NCBI RefSeq assembly: GCF_003813905.1
Contig: NZ_RPFJ01000006.1
Location: forward strand, 402,228 to 466,227
Length of the DNA stretch: 64,000 nt
Source of the DNA: Aureibaculum marinum
GTDB taxonomy: Bacteria > Bacteroidota > Bacteroidia > Flavobacteriales > Flavobacteriaceae
Direction: 5' to 3'
Shown here: positions 28,347 to 38,174 of the stretch, one piece after another
Numbering within the stretch: the stretch's first letter is position 1
How the letters are laid out: every line of letters starts with the position of its first letter
Made by a program: the position numbers and the translations under genes
The notes under the pieces: model-generated
What the model saw: the letters and a program-made list of their open reading frames with translations, nothing else
What the model was told of the DNA's origin: nothing
Database searches by the model: none

Positions 28347-28964
28347 TTGCTACTTCTTTATCCTACATACTTTTCTCCAATAATTCATTTTGTGGCTATG
28401 GCTCATAAAAATGAAGCTTTTTTTGAGGTTGAAGATAATTATCAAAAGCAGACCTATAGAACAAGATGCTATATTTATGGAGCTAACGGACGTCAATTGC
28501 TTAATGTACCTATATTGCAAGCCAACAGCAAGCAAAAAACTAAAGATGTGCTGCTTGACCATAGTGTAAATTGGCATCAACAGCATATAAAATCTATGGC
28601 TTCAGCCTATAAATCTTCACCCTTTTATGAGTTTTATGAGGATGAATTGATTGCATTATTATTAAAAAAACATAAATATTTGCTAGACTTAAACCTGGAT
28701 ACTCAGCAGTTTATTATTGATAATTTACCAATGGAAATTCAAATTACTAAAACAACCGAATTTCATCTAGATTATCCTGAAGGTTCGGATTTCCGTTTCT
28801 TAGCTAATGCAAAATCAAAACAAGACTTTAATTTATCTAAATACTACCAAGTATTTTCCGATAAATATGGGTATATCCAAAACTTAAGTATTTTAGATTT
28901 ATTATTTATGGAAGGTCCCAATGCTATTAATTATTTAGAAGCTCAGAAAGTAGAATGGAAATAG
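28347..28964 (+). CDS. WbqC family protein
   Basis: This is a 205-residue protein of the WbqC family, which is found in polysaccharide and O-antigen clusters and has no proven activity. The conserved N-terminal LYPTYFSPIIHF, the central ANGRQLLNVPI and HQQHIKSMASAYKSSPFYEFY blocks are visible. The start appears to be TTG at 28347; a TGA lies 12 bp upstream, and the first in-frame ATG (residue 18) would cut into the conserved PTYF motif. Its end overlaps the DUF6122 start by 10 bp, so the two are translationally coupled. Confidence 0.85.
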   Translation: MLLLYPTYFSPIIHFVAMAHKNEAFFEVEDNYQKQTYRTRCYIYGANGRQLLNVPILQANSKQKTKDVLLDHSVNWHQQHIKSMASAYKSSPFYEFYEDELIALLLKKHKYLLDLNLDTQQFIIDNLPMEIQITKTTEFHLDYPEGSDFRFLANAKSKQDFNLSKYYQVFSDKYGYIQNLSILDLLFMEGPNAINYLEAQKVEWK

Positions 28965-29275
28965 AAGTTATAAGAAGTCTAATTCATTATAGTTTACATT
29001 TTGTCTTTCCAGGAGTTTTAGCTTATTTTTTATTTCCTAAAGTATGGAAAAGAGCATGGGGTATCATGATTTTAACTATGTTTATAGATTTAGATCACCT
29101 TTTAGCAACTCCAATTTTTGATGCGAATAGGTGTAGTATTAATTTTCACCCATTACATAGTTATTTTGCAGCTTTTATTTATGTAATAATACTATTTATT
29201 AAAAAAACTAGAATTATAGCTGTTGGTTTACTATTTCACTTAATTACAGATACTCTGGACTGTCTCTGGCTATAA
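28955..29275 (+). CDS. DUF6122 family membrane protein
   Basis: This is a 106-residue membrane protein with about four hydrophobic segments. A His/Asp-rich motif set, MFIDLDHLLATPIFDANRCS followed by NFHPLHS and HLITDTLDCL, could bind a metal, in the manner of small membrane hydrolases; this is inferred only. It is the last gene of the par-dap-lep block and overlaps wbqC by 10 bp. Confidence 0.78.
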   Translation: MEIEVIRSLIHYSLHFVFPGVLAYFLFPKVWKRAWGIMILTMFIDLDHLLATPIFDANRCSINFHPLHSYFAAFIYVIILFIKKTRIIAVGLLFHLITDTLDCLWL

Positions 29276-29280
29276 CTTAC

Positions 29281-29448
29281 CTATTCTTTTAGCACTTTCA
29301 GTACCCATGAAATTAAGAAAAAGCCAACACCTGTAATAATTGGTGGTAGCATTACTTTTGGACCATAAAAACTGCCAATATATATCATGGAAATTCCAAG
29401 TACTATTAATAAAATTGAGACTATAGATATAACTTTATTTTTGTCCAT
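29281..29448 (-). CDS. Small two-helix membrane protein
   Basis: This is a 55-residue protein starting from the ATG at 29448 (MDKNKVISIVSILLIVLGIS), with a second hydrophobic helix at residues 33-51. The upstream frame extension to 29511 has no good start and is Tyr/Asn rich, so I prefer the internal ATG. No named family is recognised. It ends 5 bp from the stop of the convergent DUF6122 gene. Confidence 0.6.
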   Translation of the reverse strand: MDKNKVISIVSILLIVLGISMIYIGSFYGPKVMLPPIITGVGFFLISWVLKVLKE

Positions 29449-29496
29449 TTTATTTGTTTTTGTGTATTTAAGATAGTACAAATTATTATAATAAAC

Positions 29497-29525
29497 AAAA
29501 CTCCGAAGCATTACTTCGGAGTTTT
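29497..29525 (-). terminator. Intrinsic terminator after susD
   Basis: AAAACTCCGAAG (29497-29508) and CTTCGGAGTTTT (29514-29525) form a perfect 12-bp stem with a CATTA loop, 27 bp past the susD stop. The flanking T and A runs would let it work in both directions. Confidence 0.75.
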
Positions 29526-29552
29526 GACTATTTAAATAAAAATTAATACAGT

Positions 29553-31058
29553 TTAATTTGATGGGTTTTGTTCCATTAAAGGGTTTGCATCCATTTCATC
29601 TTGAGGAATTAACCATACCCATCTGTTATCATCAGGCTCTACACGCAATACACCTCCAACTCGACTTGAAGTATGGTTAGAACCAGGTTCTTCTCTGTTT
29701 AAAGGTAATGCTAATCGTTTTAGATCTAACCAACGGAATCCTTCTCCCCATAATTCTATTCTACGTTGTATCATAATTTCATCAATTAAATCTTGCCCAG
29801 TGTTAGTAGATAACACATAGTTATCATCTCTGGTAGATACTAAATCAAATAGAACTTGTGCAGCTAAACCATCTTGACCATCTCTGGCTAAGGCTTCAGC
29901 TTCTATTAAATACATTTCTGCCGCACGCATCATTGGTACATCCATTAAACTTACTGATGTACTTTCAGCAAGAAATTTTTGATTTGTATATGGATATCTA
30001 CTATGATTAGATGAAATTTCATAACCATCAGGTAAATCTGCATGTTCACCATCTTCTGACCATAATATCTTACGTACATCAGTTTCAGGTATCATGTCAT
30101 ACAAAGGTTTGTTAATAGATCTAGGGTTTGCTCGTATTGAAGAAGAACTATAGTTTCTAGAAATATAAGCTCCTAAATTTCCAAAATAATTTGTTTGATC
30201 TTCTACAATATGACTGGCCCACATAAATTCACTATTTTGATCTAAAGAAGTAGAGAACCCTTTTTTATAAGTTTCTTGATCCATTAAATCATACCCATCT
30301 CTGGCTTCAACAGCATATTGGGCTGCGATATCCCAATTTCCTTGTACAAGAGCAACTCTAGCTTTTAGTCCTTTAGCAATGCTTTGATTAAGGTGAGATT
30401 TATTTGGACGTGACTTACCTTCTAATAAAACAATAGCATCATCAATATCTTTGTTTATTTGTGTATAAACTTCTTCTACTGTAGAACGTGCTATAGGTTC
30501 TGTAGAAGGTTCTGTTTTTAATGGTACACCTAACTGATCGTTGTTTTGTCCTTTTACATAACGTCCAGCCCAAGTTTGAACTAACATAAAGTGACAATAT
30601 GCTCTGTATAATAAAGCCTGTCCTTTTATATTATCTTTATCATCTTGTTCTCCAACGGCATCATCAATACCAGCTATTAAAATGTTGGCATTTGCAATCC
30701 ATTCATAAAACATAGCCCAATGAGCCGTATTATATGAGTTAGTTGGAGAATCAGTTAAAATCCATCTTAAAGCAGTTGTCCAGGTACTAGAATTGAAAAC
30801 GTGGTCTTCTCCCATTTCAGACATATGCATATTAAAATGTCCTGCACCTCCACGGCCTTGGCTACCATATCGTATATATAAGGCTCTATGTATTCCGTTT
30901 AAAGCGGCCATAGCGTTGTCTGTAGTTGCTGTAACAACATCTGCTCCAATCTGATCTGTAGGAGATGTTTCTAAAAAGTCTTTGTCACAAGCTGTAAACA
31001 AAACGTTTGTGGCAAGTATTCCGATAAAAATTATAAATATTTTTTTCATTTTTTTCAT
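29553..31058 (-). CDS. SusD/RagB-family nutrient-binding lipoprotein
   Basis: This is a surface lipoprotein of about 500 residues that caps a SusC channel and binds its substrate, usually a glycan. The lipobox LFTAC is followed by DKDFLETSPTDQIG, the classic SusD opening. The TPR-like helical body includes RAYCHFMLVQTWAGRYV, and near the end come EMYLIEAEALARDG and the ELWGEGFRWLDLKRL block that identifies the family. I start at 31058, 1 bp past the susC stop; an upstream ATG at 31073 would overlap susC and give a less typical signal. No glycosidase, sulfatase or regulator is adjacent, so the substrate is not indicated. Confidence 0.93.
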   Translation of the reverse strand: MKKMKKIFIIFIGILATNVLFTACDKDFLETSPTDQIGADVVTATTDNAMAALNGIHRALYIRYGSQGRGGAGHFNMHMSEMGEDHVFNSSTWTTALRWILTDSPTNSYNTAHWAMFYEWIANANILIAGIDDAVGEQDDKDNIKGQALLYRAYCHFMLVQTWAGRYVKGQNNDQLGVPLKTEPSTEPIARSTVEEVYTQINKDIDDAIVLLEGKSRPNKSHLNQSIAKGLKARVALVQGNWDIAAQYAVEARDGYDLMDQETYKKGFSTSLDQNSEFMWASHIVEDQTNYFGNLGAYISRNYSSSSIRANPRSINKPLYDMIPETDVRKILWSEDGEHADLPDGYEISSNHSRYPYTNQKFLAESTSVSLMDVPMMRAAEMYLIEAEALARDGQDGLAAQVLFDLVSTRDDNYVLSTNTGQDLIDEIMIQRRIELWGEGFRWLDLKRLALPLNREEPGSNHTSSRVGGVLRVEPDDNRWVWLIPQDEMDANPLMEQNPSN

Positions 31059-31059
31059 T

Positions 31060-34000
31060 TTAAAATTTAACATTTAAACCGATACTTACAATTCTTGATG
31101 GCGTATAAACATTATTTACGGTACCGTTAAAATTTTGTTGTATAGTCAATCCTTTTCTTGCATTTACAGAAAATAAATTTTCTCCACTAACATAAATTAA
31201 TGCATTTGATACGCCAATACTACTAAGTACACTTTCAGGTAAATTGTAAGATAAATTAGCACGTTTTAAATTCAGATATGAAGCATCGGTTAGCCATCTA
31301 TCTGAGGTGGCATTAAAATCTGTAGTGTTGCTAGGATCCATTCTAGGTACATCAGTAATGTCTCCAGGTTGTTGCCATCTATCCAAAATATCAACACTTA
31401 ATGCAGAGCCGTAAGTTCCAGAGCTCATAAGACCTTGATAATTGCTATCTAATATTTCACCACCTATTTGATAGGTTAATAAAAATGATAAATTAAAAGC
31501 TTTATAAGAAAGGTTATTGTTAATTGAACCCATTAAATCAGGTATTGCAGTACCAGCATAGTGATATCTTGCTTGAGCATCATCTGTAGTTAAGGTCATT
31601 CCGTCTATTTCTCTAACAGAAGAGCCTGAAGCTCCCTCCTCAGCAACATATAAAATTTCTCCATCAGCAGGGTCAACTCCATACCAATCTCTTAACCAAT
31701 AGTCGTAAATAGATCTACCAACCATTAATTTTTTTGAACCATTAATAATTTCTTCTTGAGGTAATTTGGTAAACTCATTTTTTATGGTAGTAGCATTTAT
31801 TCCAAAGTTCCAGTTAAAGTTTTCTGTTTTTATTACATCGTAATTTAAACTAACTTCAATACCTCTGTTATACATAGATCCGATATTTTGAGGAATCGAT
31901 GTGCTACCACTAGAAAGAGGTAATGGTACATCAAATAATAGATTGTCAGAATTTCTGTTGTAATATTCTATAACACCATCAAGCCTATTGTCAAATAAAC
32001 GAAATTCAAGGGCAACATCAGAGCTTTCACTAGCCTCCCATTGTAAGTTAGATGCAGCTAAGCCTGCTTGTAATATTCCAGGTTCTGACTGGTTGTTATA
32101 ACCTAAATCGTACAATCCTTGGTAGGCATAAAAACTAATACCTGAATTATTACCTAATTCTCCATAAGAAGCACGAAGTTTTAAAGCATTTATCCAATCT
32201 AAATCTTGTATAAAGCTTTCTTGATCAAGACGCCATGCTGCACCTATTGACCAAAAATCACCCCATCTGGTATCTTTTGAAAATTTTGAAGAACCATCTT
32301 GTCTATATGATGCACTTAAAAAATATTTTCCATCATAATCGTAATTTAAACGTCCAAAATAACTTTCATCAGTTCTTGTATCTAATATAGAGGTTAAACT
32401 TAACGTAGTTACAAAATTGATTAACTCTGAGTTTCCATCAACAATTTGTTGTTGACGAGAACCATCTAAATAATCAATTTTATAATCAAGAGATTCGTGA
32501 GCTAATAAAGCTTTAAAATTATGCTTGTCATTAAAAGTTTTGCTGTAGTTTAACAATTGATTAAAACCAACAGCAGTTCTTCGTTCATATGTGCGACCAG
32601 CTCTACCACCAGGAGCTCCGTCACCTACATATTTATTTTCGAAATCTGTATTGTAATAATGGCGTTGGTCAAAACTAGCATTAACTGTAAAAACCAATCC
32701 ATCCGTCAATGTTATGTCAACATAAGATTTTGCATTAATTGAGGTGATTTCATCCAAATCTTCATTAAAATCTATTTCGGCAGCTATATGTCTACCGTCA
32801 CTAGCACCACTAGCTCTTTTAGCATCTAAATCATATATTTTATTCCCATTATCGTCTAAAATATAATTACCCGACGCGTCATGTTTGTGTATGTTATAAA
32901 TTGGTCCAATTCCTCTTGTAAAACGTATAGGGTTTACAAATGAAGAAGTTTGAGCAGATGTAGCTTGTGCTTGGTTACCAGCTGAATTTGAAATACCAAC
33001 ATTTAATCCAGTTTTTAACCATTTTGTTGCTTGGTGATTTACGTTAACACGTCCAGAAATTCTTTCAAAATCTGAGTTTAAGATATAACCTTCTTCTTTT
33101 AAGTACCCTAATGACGCATAAAAGTCACTTTTTTCAGTACCTCCTTGATAACTCATATCATAATTTTGACGAAATCCTTTTCTAGTAATTGCATCTTCCC
33201 AATCTAAATCATCAGGATACAACAAGCTAGCACTAGGGTTGATTTTACCATCTATACCTACTATTTGGTCATTAGGTACATTGTATGGATTATTTTTCAA
33301 TTCATCATAGATGTTATTGGTAGCATATAAATTAGCTGCAGTTACATCTGCAGGGTCGTCAATACCAGGTATTGCCTCTCCATTACGCAATGCTTCCCAC
33401 ATGATTTCATAATATTGATCTGGTCCTAATCTATCATATTCAGGAATTGAACGATCAACAATACTAGCAGATACATTTAAAGAGAATTCACCCTTTCTGT
33501 TTTTTCCTTTTTTTGTAGTAATCATTACAACACCATTAGCTGCTTTATTACCATATAGTGCGGTAGAAGAAGCATCTTTTAAAATGGTAAGGCTTTCGAT
33601 GTCGTTTGGGTTAATCGAATTAATTGATCCTGTAAAAGGGACACCGTCAACAACATACAAAGGAGAACTACTAGCAGAAAATGACCCAAAACCTCTAATA
33701 CGAATATTTTGCCCAGAACCAGGTTGACCACTTCCAAATGTAGCAGTAACCCCAGCAGCAGAACCTTCAATTGCACTAGTTGGATTTGACATTGTGATTT
33801 TAGCTAAATCGTCGCTATTAATTTGTGCTGCTGATCCGGTAAAATCACTCTTTTTAGTTGTTCCATAAGCAACTACCATTACCTCATCAAGTAAATTGTC
33901 TGCAGTTAACACTACATCAATTGTGTTTGAAGAACCAACAGTTTTTTCTTGTGTTGCCATACCCACAAAACTAAATACGAGTATGTCACCAGTGTTGACT

Positions 34001-34188
34001 TGAATGGAATAGTTTCCATCAAAATCAGTTTCGGTACCCATTGATGTACCTTTAATAAGAATACTCACTCCCGGTAAAGGACCTGAATCGTCCGTAACCG
34101 TACCTGTTACGGTCTTTTTTTGTGCATACGTAAGTTGCACTGCTAACACTAAAATTAGTGATAACATGAAATGTAGTTTGTTTTTCAT
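31060..34188 (-). CDS. SusC/RagA-family TonB-dependent outer-membrane transporter
   Basis: This is a 1042-residue outer-membrane channel that imports large nutrients with energy from TonB. A signal peptide (to YAQ near residue 23) is followed by a carboxypeptidase-D-like regulatory domain (VTGTVTDDSGPLPGVSILIKG). The plug domain is next, with IRIRGFGSFSASSSPLYVVD and TILKDASSTALYGNKAANG, and then the barrel of 22 strands to the C-terminal VSIGLNVKF. The pair with SusD immediately downstream is the minimal Sus-type uptake unit. No anti-sigma or hybrid sensor gene is next to it, so regulation is unclear. The GH92/GH29 pair is about 25 kb away, so a shared substrate cannot be assumed. Confidence 0.94.
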   Translation of the reverse strand: MKNKLHFMLSLILVLAVQLTYAQKKTVTGTVTDDSGPLPGVSILIKGTSMGTETDFDGNYSIQVNTGDILVFSFVGMATQEKTVGSSNTIDVVLTADNLLDEVMVVAYGTTKKSDFTGSAAQINSDDLAKITMSNPTSAIEGSAAGVTATFGSGQPGSGQNIRIRGFGSFSASSSPLYVVDGVPFTGSINSINPNDIESLTILKDASSTALYGNKAANGVVMITTKKGKNRKGEFSLNVSASIVDRSIPEYDRLGPDQYYEIMWEALRNGEAIPGIDDPADVTAANLYATNNIYDELKNNPYNVPNDQIVGIDGKINPSASLLYPDDLDWEDAITRKGFRQNYDMSYQGGTEKSDFYASLGYLKEEGYILNSDFERISGRVNVNHQATKWLKTGLNVGISNSAGNQAQATSAQTSSFVNPIRFTRGIGPIYNIHKHDASGNYILDDNGNKIYDLDAKRASGASDGRHIAAEIDFNEDLDEITSINAKSYVDITLTDGLVFTVNASFDQRHYYNTDFENKYVGDGAPGGRAGRTYERRTAVGFNQLLNYSKTFNDKHNFKALLAHESLDYKIDYLDGSRQQQIVDGNSELINFVTTLSLTSILDTRTDESYFGRLNYDYDGKYFLSASYRQDGSSKFSKDTRWGDFWSIGAAWRLDQESFIQDLDWINALKLRASYGELGNNSGISFYAYQGLYDLGYNNQSEPGILQAGLAASNLQWEASESSDVALEFRLFDNRLDGVIEYYNRNSDNLLFDVPLPLSSGSTSIPQNIGSMYNRGIEVSLNYDVIKTENFNWNFGINATTIKNEFTKLPQEEIINGSKKLMVGRSIYDYWLRDWYGVDPADGEILYVAEEGASGSSVREIDGMTLTTDDAQARYHYAGTAIPDLMGSINNNLSYKAFNLSFLLTYQIGGEILDSNYQGLMSSGTYGSALSVDILDRWQQPGDITDVPRMDPSNTTDFNATSDRWLTDASYLNLKRANLSYNLPESVLSSIGVSNALIYVSGENLFSVNARKGLTIQQNFNGTVNNVYTPSRIVSIGLNVKF

Positions 34189-34276
34189 CTTATATATTAT
34201 TTGGATTAGAATGCTAAAATGTCAATTAAAAACCAATTAAACAAATTTTTTAAGAAAAATTGACACTAGTAAAGTC

Positions 34277-37192
34277 TTATATAAGAGCTTGTTTTAGTAT
34301 TTGAACTGGATGTAAAGCAACCTTTTTAGTGCCATCGTATATTTGATGTCTGCAACTAGTTCCGGCAGCTGAAATTTCAGTTTTAGGGTCAAATTTTCTA
34401 ATTTTTGAAAATAGAGATTGTTCACCTACTTGCATACTGAGATCATAATGTTCTTTTTCGTATCCAAAAGAACCAGCCATGCCACAACATCCTGAATTGA
34501 TAATGGTAACATTATAATTTTCAGGAAGATTTAGCATTGTAAAAGTTGCCGAAATAGTGGATAATGATTTTTGATGACAATGCCCATGAATTTTTATTTC
34601 TTTTTTATTAGAAGTAAATTGAGATGTGTGAATATTTCCAACTAAAATTTCATTATTAATAAACTCTTCAATGGTATAAACATGAGTAGCTAGGGATTTT
34701 GCGGCTTCTTTATCATCAGCTAAACGTAAATATTCATCCCTAAAAGATAAAATTGCTGAAGGTTCTATCCCTACAAGTGGATTGTCTTTATTGATGTTGC
34801 TTTTAAAAATAGCAACATTTTTAGTAGCTAAAATTTTTGCTTCGTCTAAAAAGCCTTTAGAAATATGACTTCTACCACTTTCTTCATGTTCTATAAAGTT
34901 TATCTTATAGCCTAACTTTGTAAGTAAGTGAATAGTGTCTATACCAACTTGAACATCATAAAAATTAGTAAACTCATCACAAAATAGAGTTAGTTCACCT
35001 TTTAAAGACTTGGGGGTGATTTCGGATTGATTATTTTTAATCCATTTTTTTAAAGTGGTATGGGCTATTTTTGGCACGCTACGTTCTTTAGCAATACCCA
35101 TTATTTTTTTAGAAATAGAAGTGTTTAAAATTGCATTAGTAAGGGGAGGAAAAACGCTACCTAGTTTACTGTATTTAGTATTATTAGCAAACATTTTAGT
35201 TCTAAAAGATGGTTTGTTTATTTTTTGATATTGGTATAGAAATTCAGCCTTAAAACTTGCAACATCAACGTTACTTGGGCATTCACTTGCACATGCCTTA
35301 CAGCTAAGGCATAAATCAAAAACTGTTTTTAGTTCTTCGTGATTGAATTTATTATTAGATTCTGAATTGGTTAAAAATTCTCGTAAAGCATTGGCTCTTG
35401 CTCGTGTAGTATCTTTTTCATTTAAAGAAGCTCTATAACTTGGACACATTGCTCCTCCAGCATTAGTAGTTTTCCTACAATCACCAGAACCATTACATTT
35501 TTCAGCAGCTTTTAAAATTCCTTGAGAATCTGAAAAGTCCATAATAGTCGAAATTTCAGGCTCTTTTCTATCTATTTCATAACGAAAAGATTCGTCCATC
35601 GGAAAAGCATCTACTATTTTTCCTTTATTAAAAATAGTATTAGGGTCAAATGTATATTTGATTCGCTTAAGAAGCTCATAGTTTTTATTGCCTATCATAA
35701 ATGGCACAAATGCTCCTCTAACAATGCCGTCACCATGTTCACCACTAAAAGAACCATTATATTTTTTTACGAGTTTGGCGGTTTCTGTGGTTATAGTTTT
35801 AAATAGAGAAACATCTTCTTTCTTTTTTAAATTAAGAATAGGGCGGAGGTGTAATTCGCCTGCACCAGCGTGAGCATAGTATACAGCTTGTTGCTTGTAA
35901 CTATCCATCATCGCACTAAACTCTTTTATATAAGCGGGTAAATCCTCTAAATCTACAGCGGTATCTTCAATACAAGCTACAGCTTTATTGTCTCCAACAA
36001 TATTACCTAATAAGCCTAAGCCAGCTTTACGAAGTTCTGCTGTTTTTTCGCTTTCTTCATTAAATAATTTTGGATATGCATAGCCAAAATTATGTTTTTT
36101 TAAATCGTCAATTAATAAGTCTGCTAATTTATCAGTTTCTTTATCTGTGGTTGCTTTGATTTCTAATAGTAAGATGGCTTTAGGGTCACCTTCTACAAAA
36201 TATCTATTTTTTATTTGTTCTCGGTTATTTTTTGTGCAATCAAGTATGGTTTTGTCCATTAATTCACATGTGTGTAAATTATGTTTCATGGCAACTACAG
36301 TAGCTTCTAAACTCTCTTGAATGCTATTGAAATGGGCAGCAACCACAACACTTTGTGTTGGTGGTAGATTGTCTAATTGTAAAGTAACTGATGTAGTAAA
36401 TGCTAACGTTCCTTCACTTCCGCAAAGTAATTTGGCAATATTAATTTGTTCTTCGGACTCTGAAAATACATTGGTTTTTAATAATTCGTCAACGGCGTAT
36501 CCTGTATTTCTTCTATGTATAGAAACTTTGGGGAATTCCTTTAAAATTTCTTGTTGATTTTCTTGGTTGGATAATTCGTCAAAAATAGTTTTGTAAATTT
36601 TGTTTTCTAGACTATCTCCTTTACATTTTTTATAGAATTCATCTTTATTTAAAGGTTTAAATACAGTCTCAGAACCATCTGACAGTAAGGTTTCTAACTT
36701 AATTACTTTATCTCTGGTTACACCATATTGAATAGATGTAGTTCCGGAAGAATTATTACCAACCATACCGCCAATCATACATCGATTGCTGGTTGAGGTG
36801 TTTGGCCCAAAAAATAATCCGTAAGGTTTTAAATACCGATTTAATTCATCCCTTACCACTCCAGGTTGAACTGTAACTGTTTTAGCCTTTTCATCAAAAG
36901 ACAAAATTTTTGTAAAATGTTTTGAAACATCAACGACAATACCATCACCTACACATTGTCCTGCTAGAGAAGTTCCAGCTGTTCGAGGTATTAATGTAAT
37001 TTTATGTTGTTGAGCAAAATCTATTAAAATTTTTAAATCGTTTATGTTTTTTGGAAAAGCAACAGCCAACGGTATTTTTCTATAAACAGAAGCATCGGTG
37101 GCGTAAATGCTTTTATATAGATTGTCAAAATAAAGTTGGCCTTTTAATTTATTTGACAATTGTATTAAGTTAGGTTGAAGTGTTGAGGGCAT
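34277..37192 (-). CDS. FAD/Fe-S D-2-hydroxyacid dehydrogenase (YdiJ-like)
   Basis: This is a 971-residue fusion. Residues about 30-480 are a vanillyl-alcohol-oxidase-type flavin domain (FAD-binding RTAGTSLAGQ, IGGMVGNNSSGTTS and a GEHGDGIVRG motif near 480). Residues about 560-680 carry two 4Fe-4S clusters (CNGSGDCRKTT...MCPSYRA and CLSCKACASECP). The end is a cysteine-rich CCG-type domain (HCHQK and NSGCCGMAGSFGYE). This order matches E. coli YdiJ, a D-2-hydroxyglutarate dehydrogenase, and combines the GlcD and GlcF roles in one chain. D-lactate is an alternative substrate. The gene starts 1 bp after the csaA stop, so the two share a transcript. Confidence 0.88.
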   Translation of the reverse strand: MPSTLQPNLIQLSNKLKGQLYFDNLYKSIYATDASVYRKIPLAVAFPKNINDLKILIDFAQQHKITLIPRTAGTSLAGQCVGDGIVVDVSKHFTKILSFDEKAKTVTVQPGVVRDELNRYLKPYGLFFGPNTSTSNRCMIGGMVGNNSSGTTSIQYGVTRDKVIKLETLLSDGSETVFKPLNKDEFYKKCKGDSLENKIYKTIFDELSNQENQQEILKEFPKVSIHRRNTGYAVDELLKTNVFSESEEQINIAKLLCGSEGTLAFTTSVTLQLDNLPPTQSVVVAAHFNSIQESLEATVVAMKHNLHTCELMDKTILDCTKNNREQIKNRYFVEGDPKAILLLEIKATTDKETDKLADLLIDDLKKHNFGYAYPKLFNEESEKTAELRKAGLGLLGNIVGDNKAVACIEDTAVDLEDLPAYIKEFSAMMDSYKQQAVYYAHAGAGELHLRPILNLKKKEDVSLFKTITTETAKLVKKYNGSFSGEHGDGIVRGAFVPFMIGNKNYELLKRIKYTFDPNTIFNKGKIVDAFPMDESFRYEIDRKEPEISTIMDFSDSQGILKAAEKCNGSGDCRKTTNAGGAMCPSYRASLNEKDTTRARANALREFLTNSESNNKFNHEELKTVFDLCLSCKACASECPSNVDVASFKAEFLYQYQKINKPSFRTKMFANNTKYSKLGSVFPPLTNAILNTSISKKIMGIAKERSVPKIAHTTLKKWIKNNQSEITPKSLKGELTLFCDEFTNFYDVQVGIDTIHLLTKLGYKINFIEHEESGRSHISKGFLDEAKILATKNVAIFKSNINKDNPLVGIEPSAILSFRDEYLRLADDKEAAKSLATHVYTIEEFINNEILVGNIHTSQFTSNKKEIKIHGHCHQKSLSTISATFTMLNLPENYNVTIINSGCCGMAGSFGYEKEHYDLSMQVGEQSLFSKIRKFDPKTEISAAGTSCRHQIYDGTKKVALHPVQILKQALI

Positions 37193-37193
37193 A

Positions 37194-37532
37194 TTAATTT
37201 ATCTGTGTTCCGTTAATTGTTTTTGAAGCTGATTTTAGAAGAACTACCTCTCCTTTACTATTTTCAATTCCTAAGACCAGGCACTCGCTTAGAAAATTTG
37301 CTATTTGTTTAGGTTTAAAATTAATAATGGCTATTATTTGTTTATTTAGTAAGTCTTCTTTAGAATACAATTTGGTTATCTGTGCACTAGATTTTTTTAT
37401 CCCTAATTTACCAAAGTCAATAGTTAATTGGTATGCTGGTTTTTTTGCTTTTGGAAAGTCATTTACTTCAATAACAGTACCTGTTCTTATGTCCACTTTC
37501 GTGAAATCTTCAAAAGAAATAATGTCTGACAT
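37194..37532 (-). CDS. csaA: CsaA-like tRNA-binding protein
   Basis: This is a 112-residue OB-fold protein like B. subtilis CsaA, a tRNA-binding and chaperone-like protein related to the C-terminus of methionyl-tRNA synthetase. The family block FTKVDIRTGTVIEVNDFPKA, the YQLTIDFG strand and SECLVLGIENSKGEVVLL are present and the length is typical. One base separates it from the dehydrogenase gene downstream. The gene is divergent from the thioredoxin-family gene at 37601. Confidence 0.9.
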   Translation of the reverse strand: MSDIISFEDFTKVDIRTGTVIEVNDFPKAKKPAYQLTIDFGKLGIKKSSAQITKLYSKEDLLNKQIIAIINFKPKQIANFLSECLVLGIENSKGEVVLLKSASKTINGTQIN

Positions 37533-37600
37533 ATTTTTTGTAATTTTATCTTTTGTTGTGGAATTTTCTTAATGTAAAATTACAAATATAATCTAAAAAA

Positions 37601-38164
37601 ATGGCGAGAACACCTTCAAATATGATTCCTTTAGGAACTAAAGATCCTAATTTTAATTTAAGAAATGCTTTAGATGATAAAGTTTTATCATTAGATGATT
37701 TGAAAGGAGATGTTGGAACGGTAATTTTATTTATCTGTAACCATTGTCCGTTTGTGATTCATGTTAATAATGAATTGGTAAGAATAGCAAATGAATATAG
37801 CAAAACTAAAATTTCGTTTGTAGCAATCTCTTCCAATGATGTTGAAAACTATCCTCAAGATGCACCTCATTTAATGAAAAAGGTTGCAGAAGATTTAGAT
37901 TATCCTTTTCCTTATTTATATGATGAAACACAAGAGGTGGCAAAAGCTTATGATGCGGCTTGTACACCTGATATCTATGTTTTTGATAAAGATTTAAAAT
38001 TGGTATACCGAGGGCAATTAGATGATTCAAGGCCTGGAAATGGTATAGAGGTTACGGGAAATGACTTACGTAATGCTCTTGATTGTTTATTGCAAGGCAC
38101 AAAAAATACTAAGACTCAAAAACCTAGTATTGGATGTAATATAAAATGGAAAAGTACTACTTAA
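37601..38164 (+). CDS. Thioredoxin/redoxin family protein (AhpC/TSA-like)
   Basis: This is a 187-residue cytoplasmic protein of the redoxin superfamily, with no signal peptide. The active site CNHCPF (Cys46 and Cys49) sits after the first strand and helix. The rest follows the family pattern, with FVAISSNDVENYPQDAP, a DETQEVAKAYDAACTPDIYVFD segment and a VYRGQLDDSRPGN turn. The last third is typical of the small redoxin group annotated as thioredoxin-family protein. The substrate is unknown. It converges on parC with 10 bp between the stops. Confidence 0.85.
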   Translation: MARTPSNMIPLGTKDPNFNLRNALDDKVLSLDDLKGDVGTVILFICNHCPFVIHVNNELVRIANEYSKTKISFVAISSNDVENYPQDAPHLMKKVAEDLDYPFPYLYDETQEVAKAYDAACTPDIYVFDKDLKLVYRGQLDDSRPGNGIEVTGNDLRNALDCLLQGTKNTKTQKPSIGCNIKWKSTT

Positions 38165-38174
38165 ATTTTCCTTT

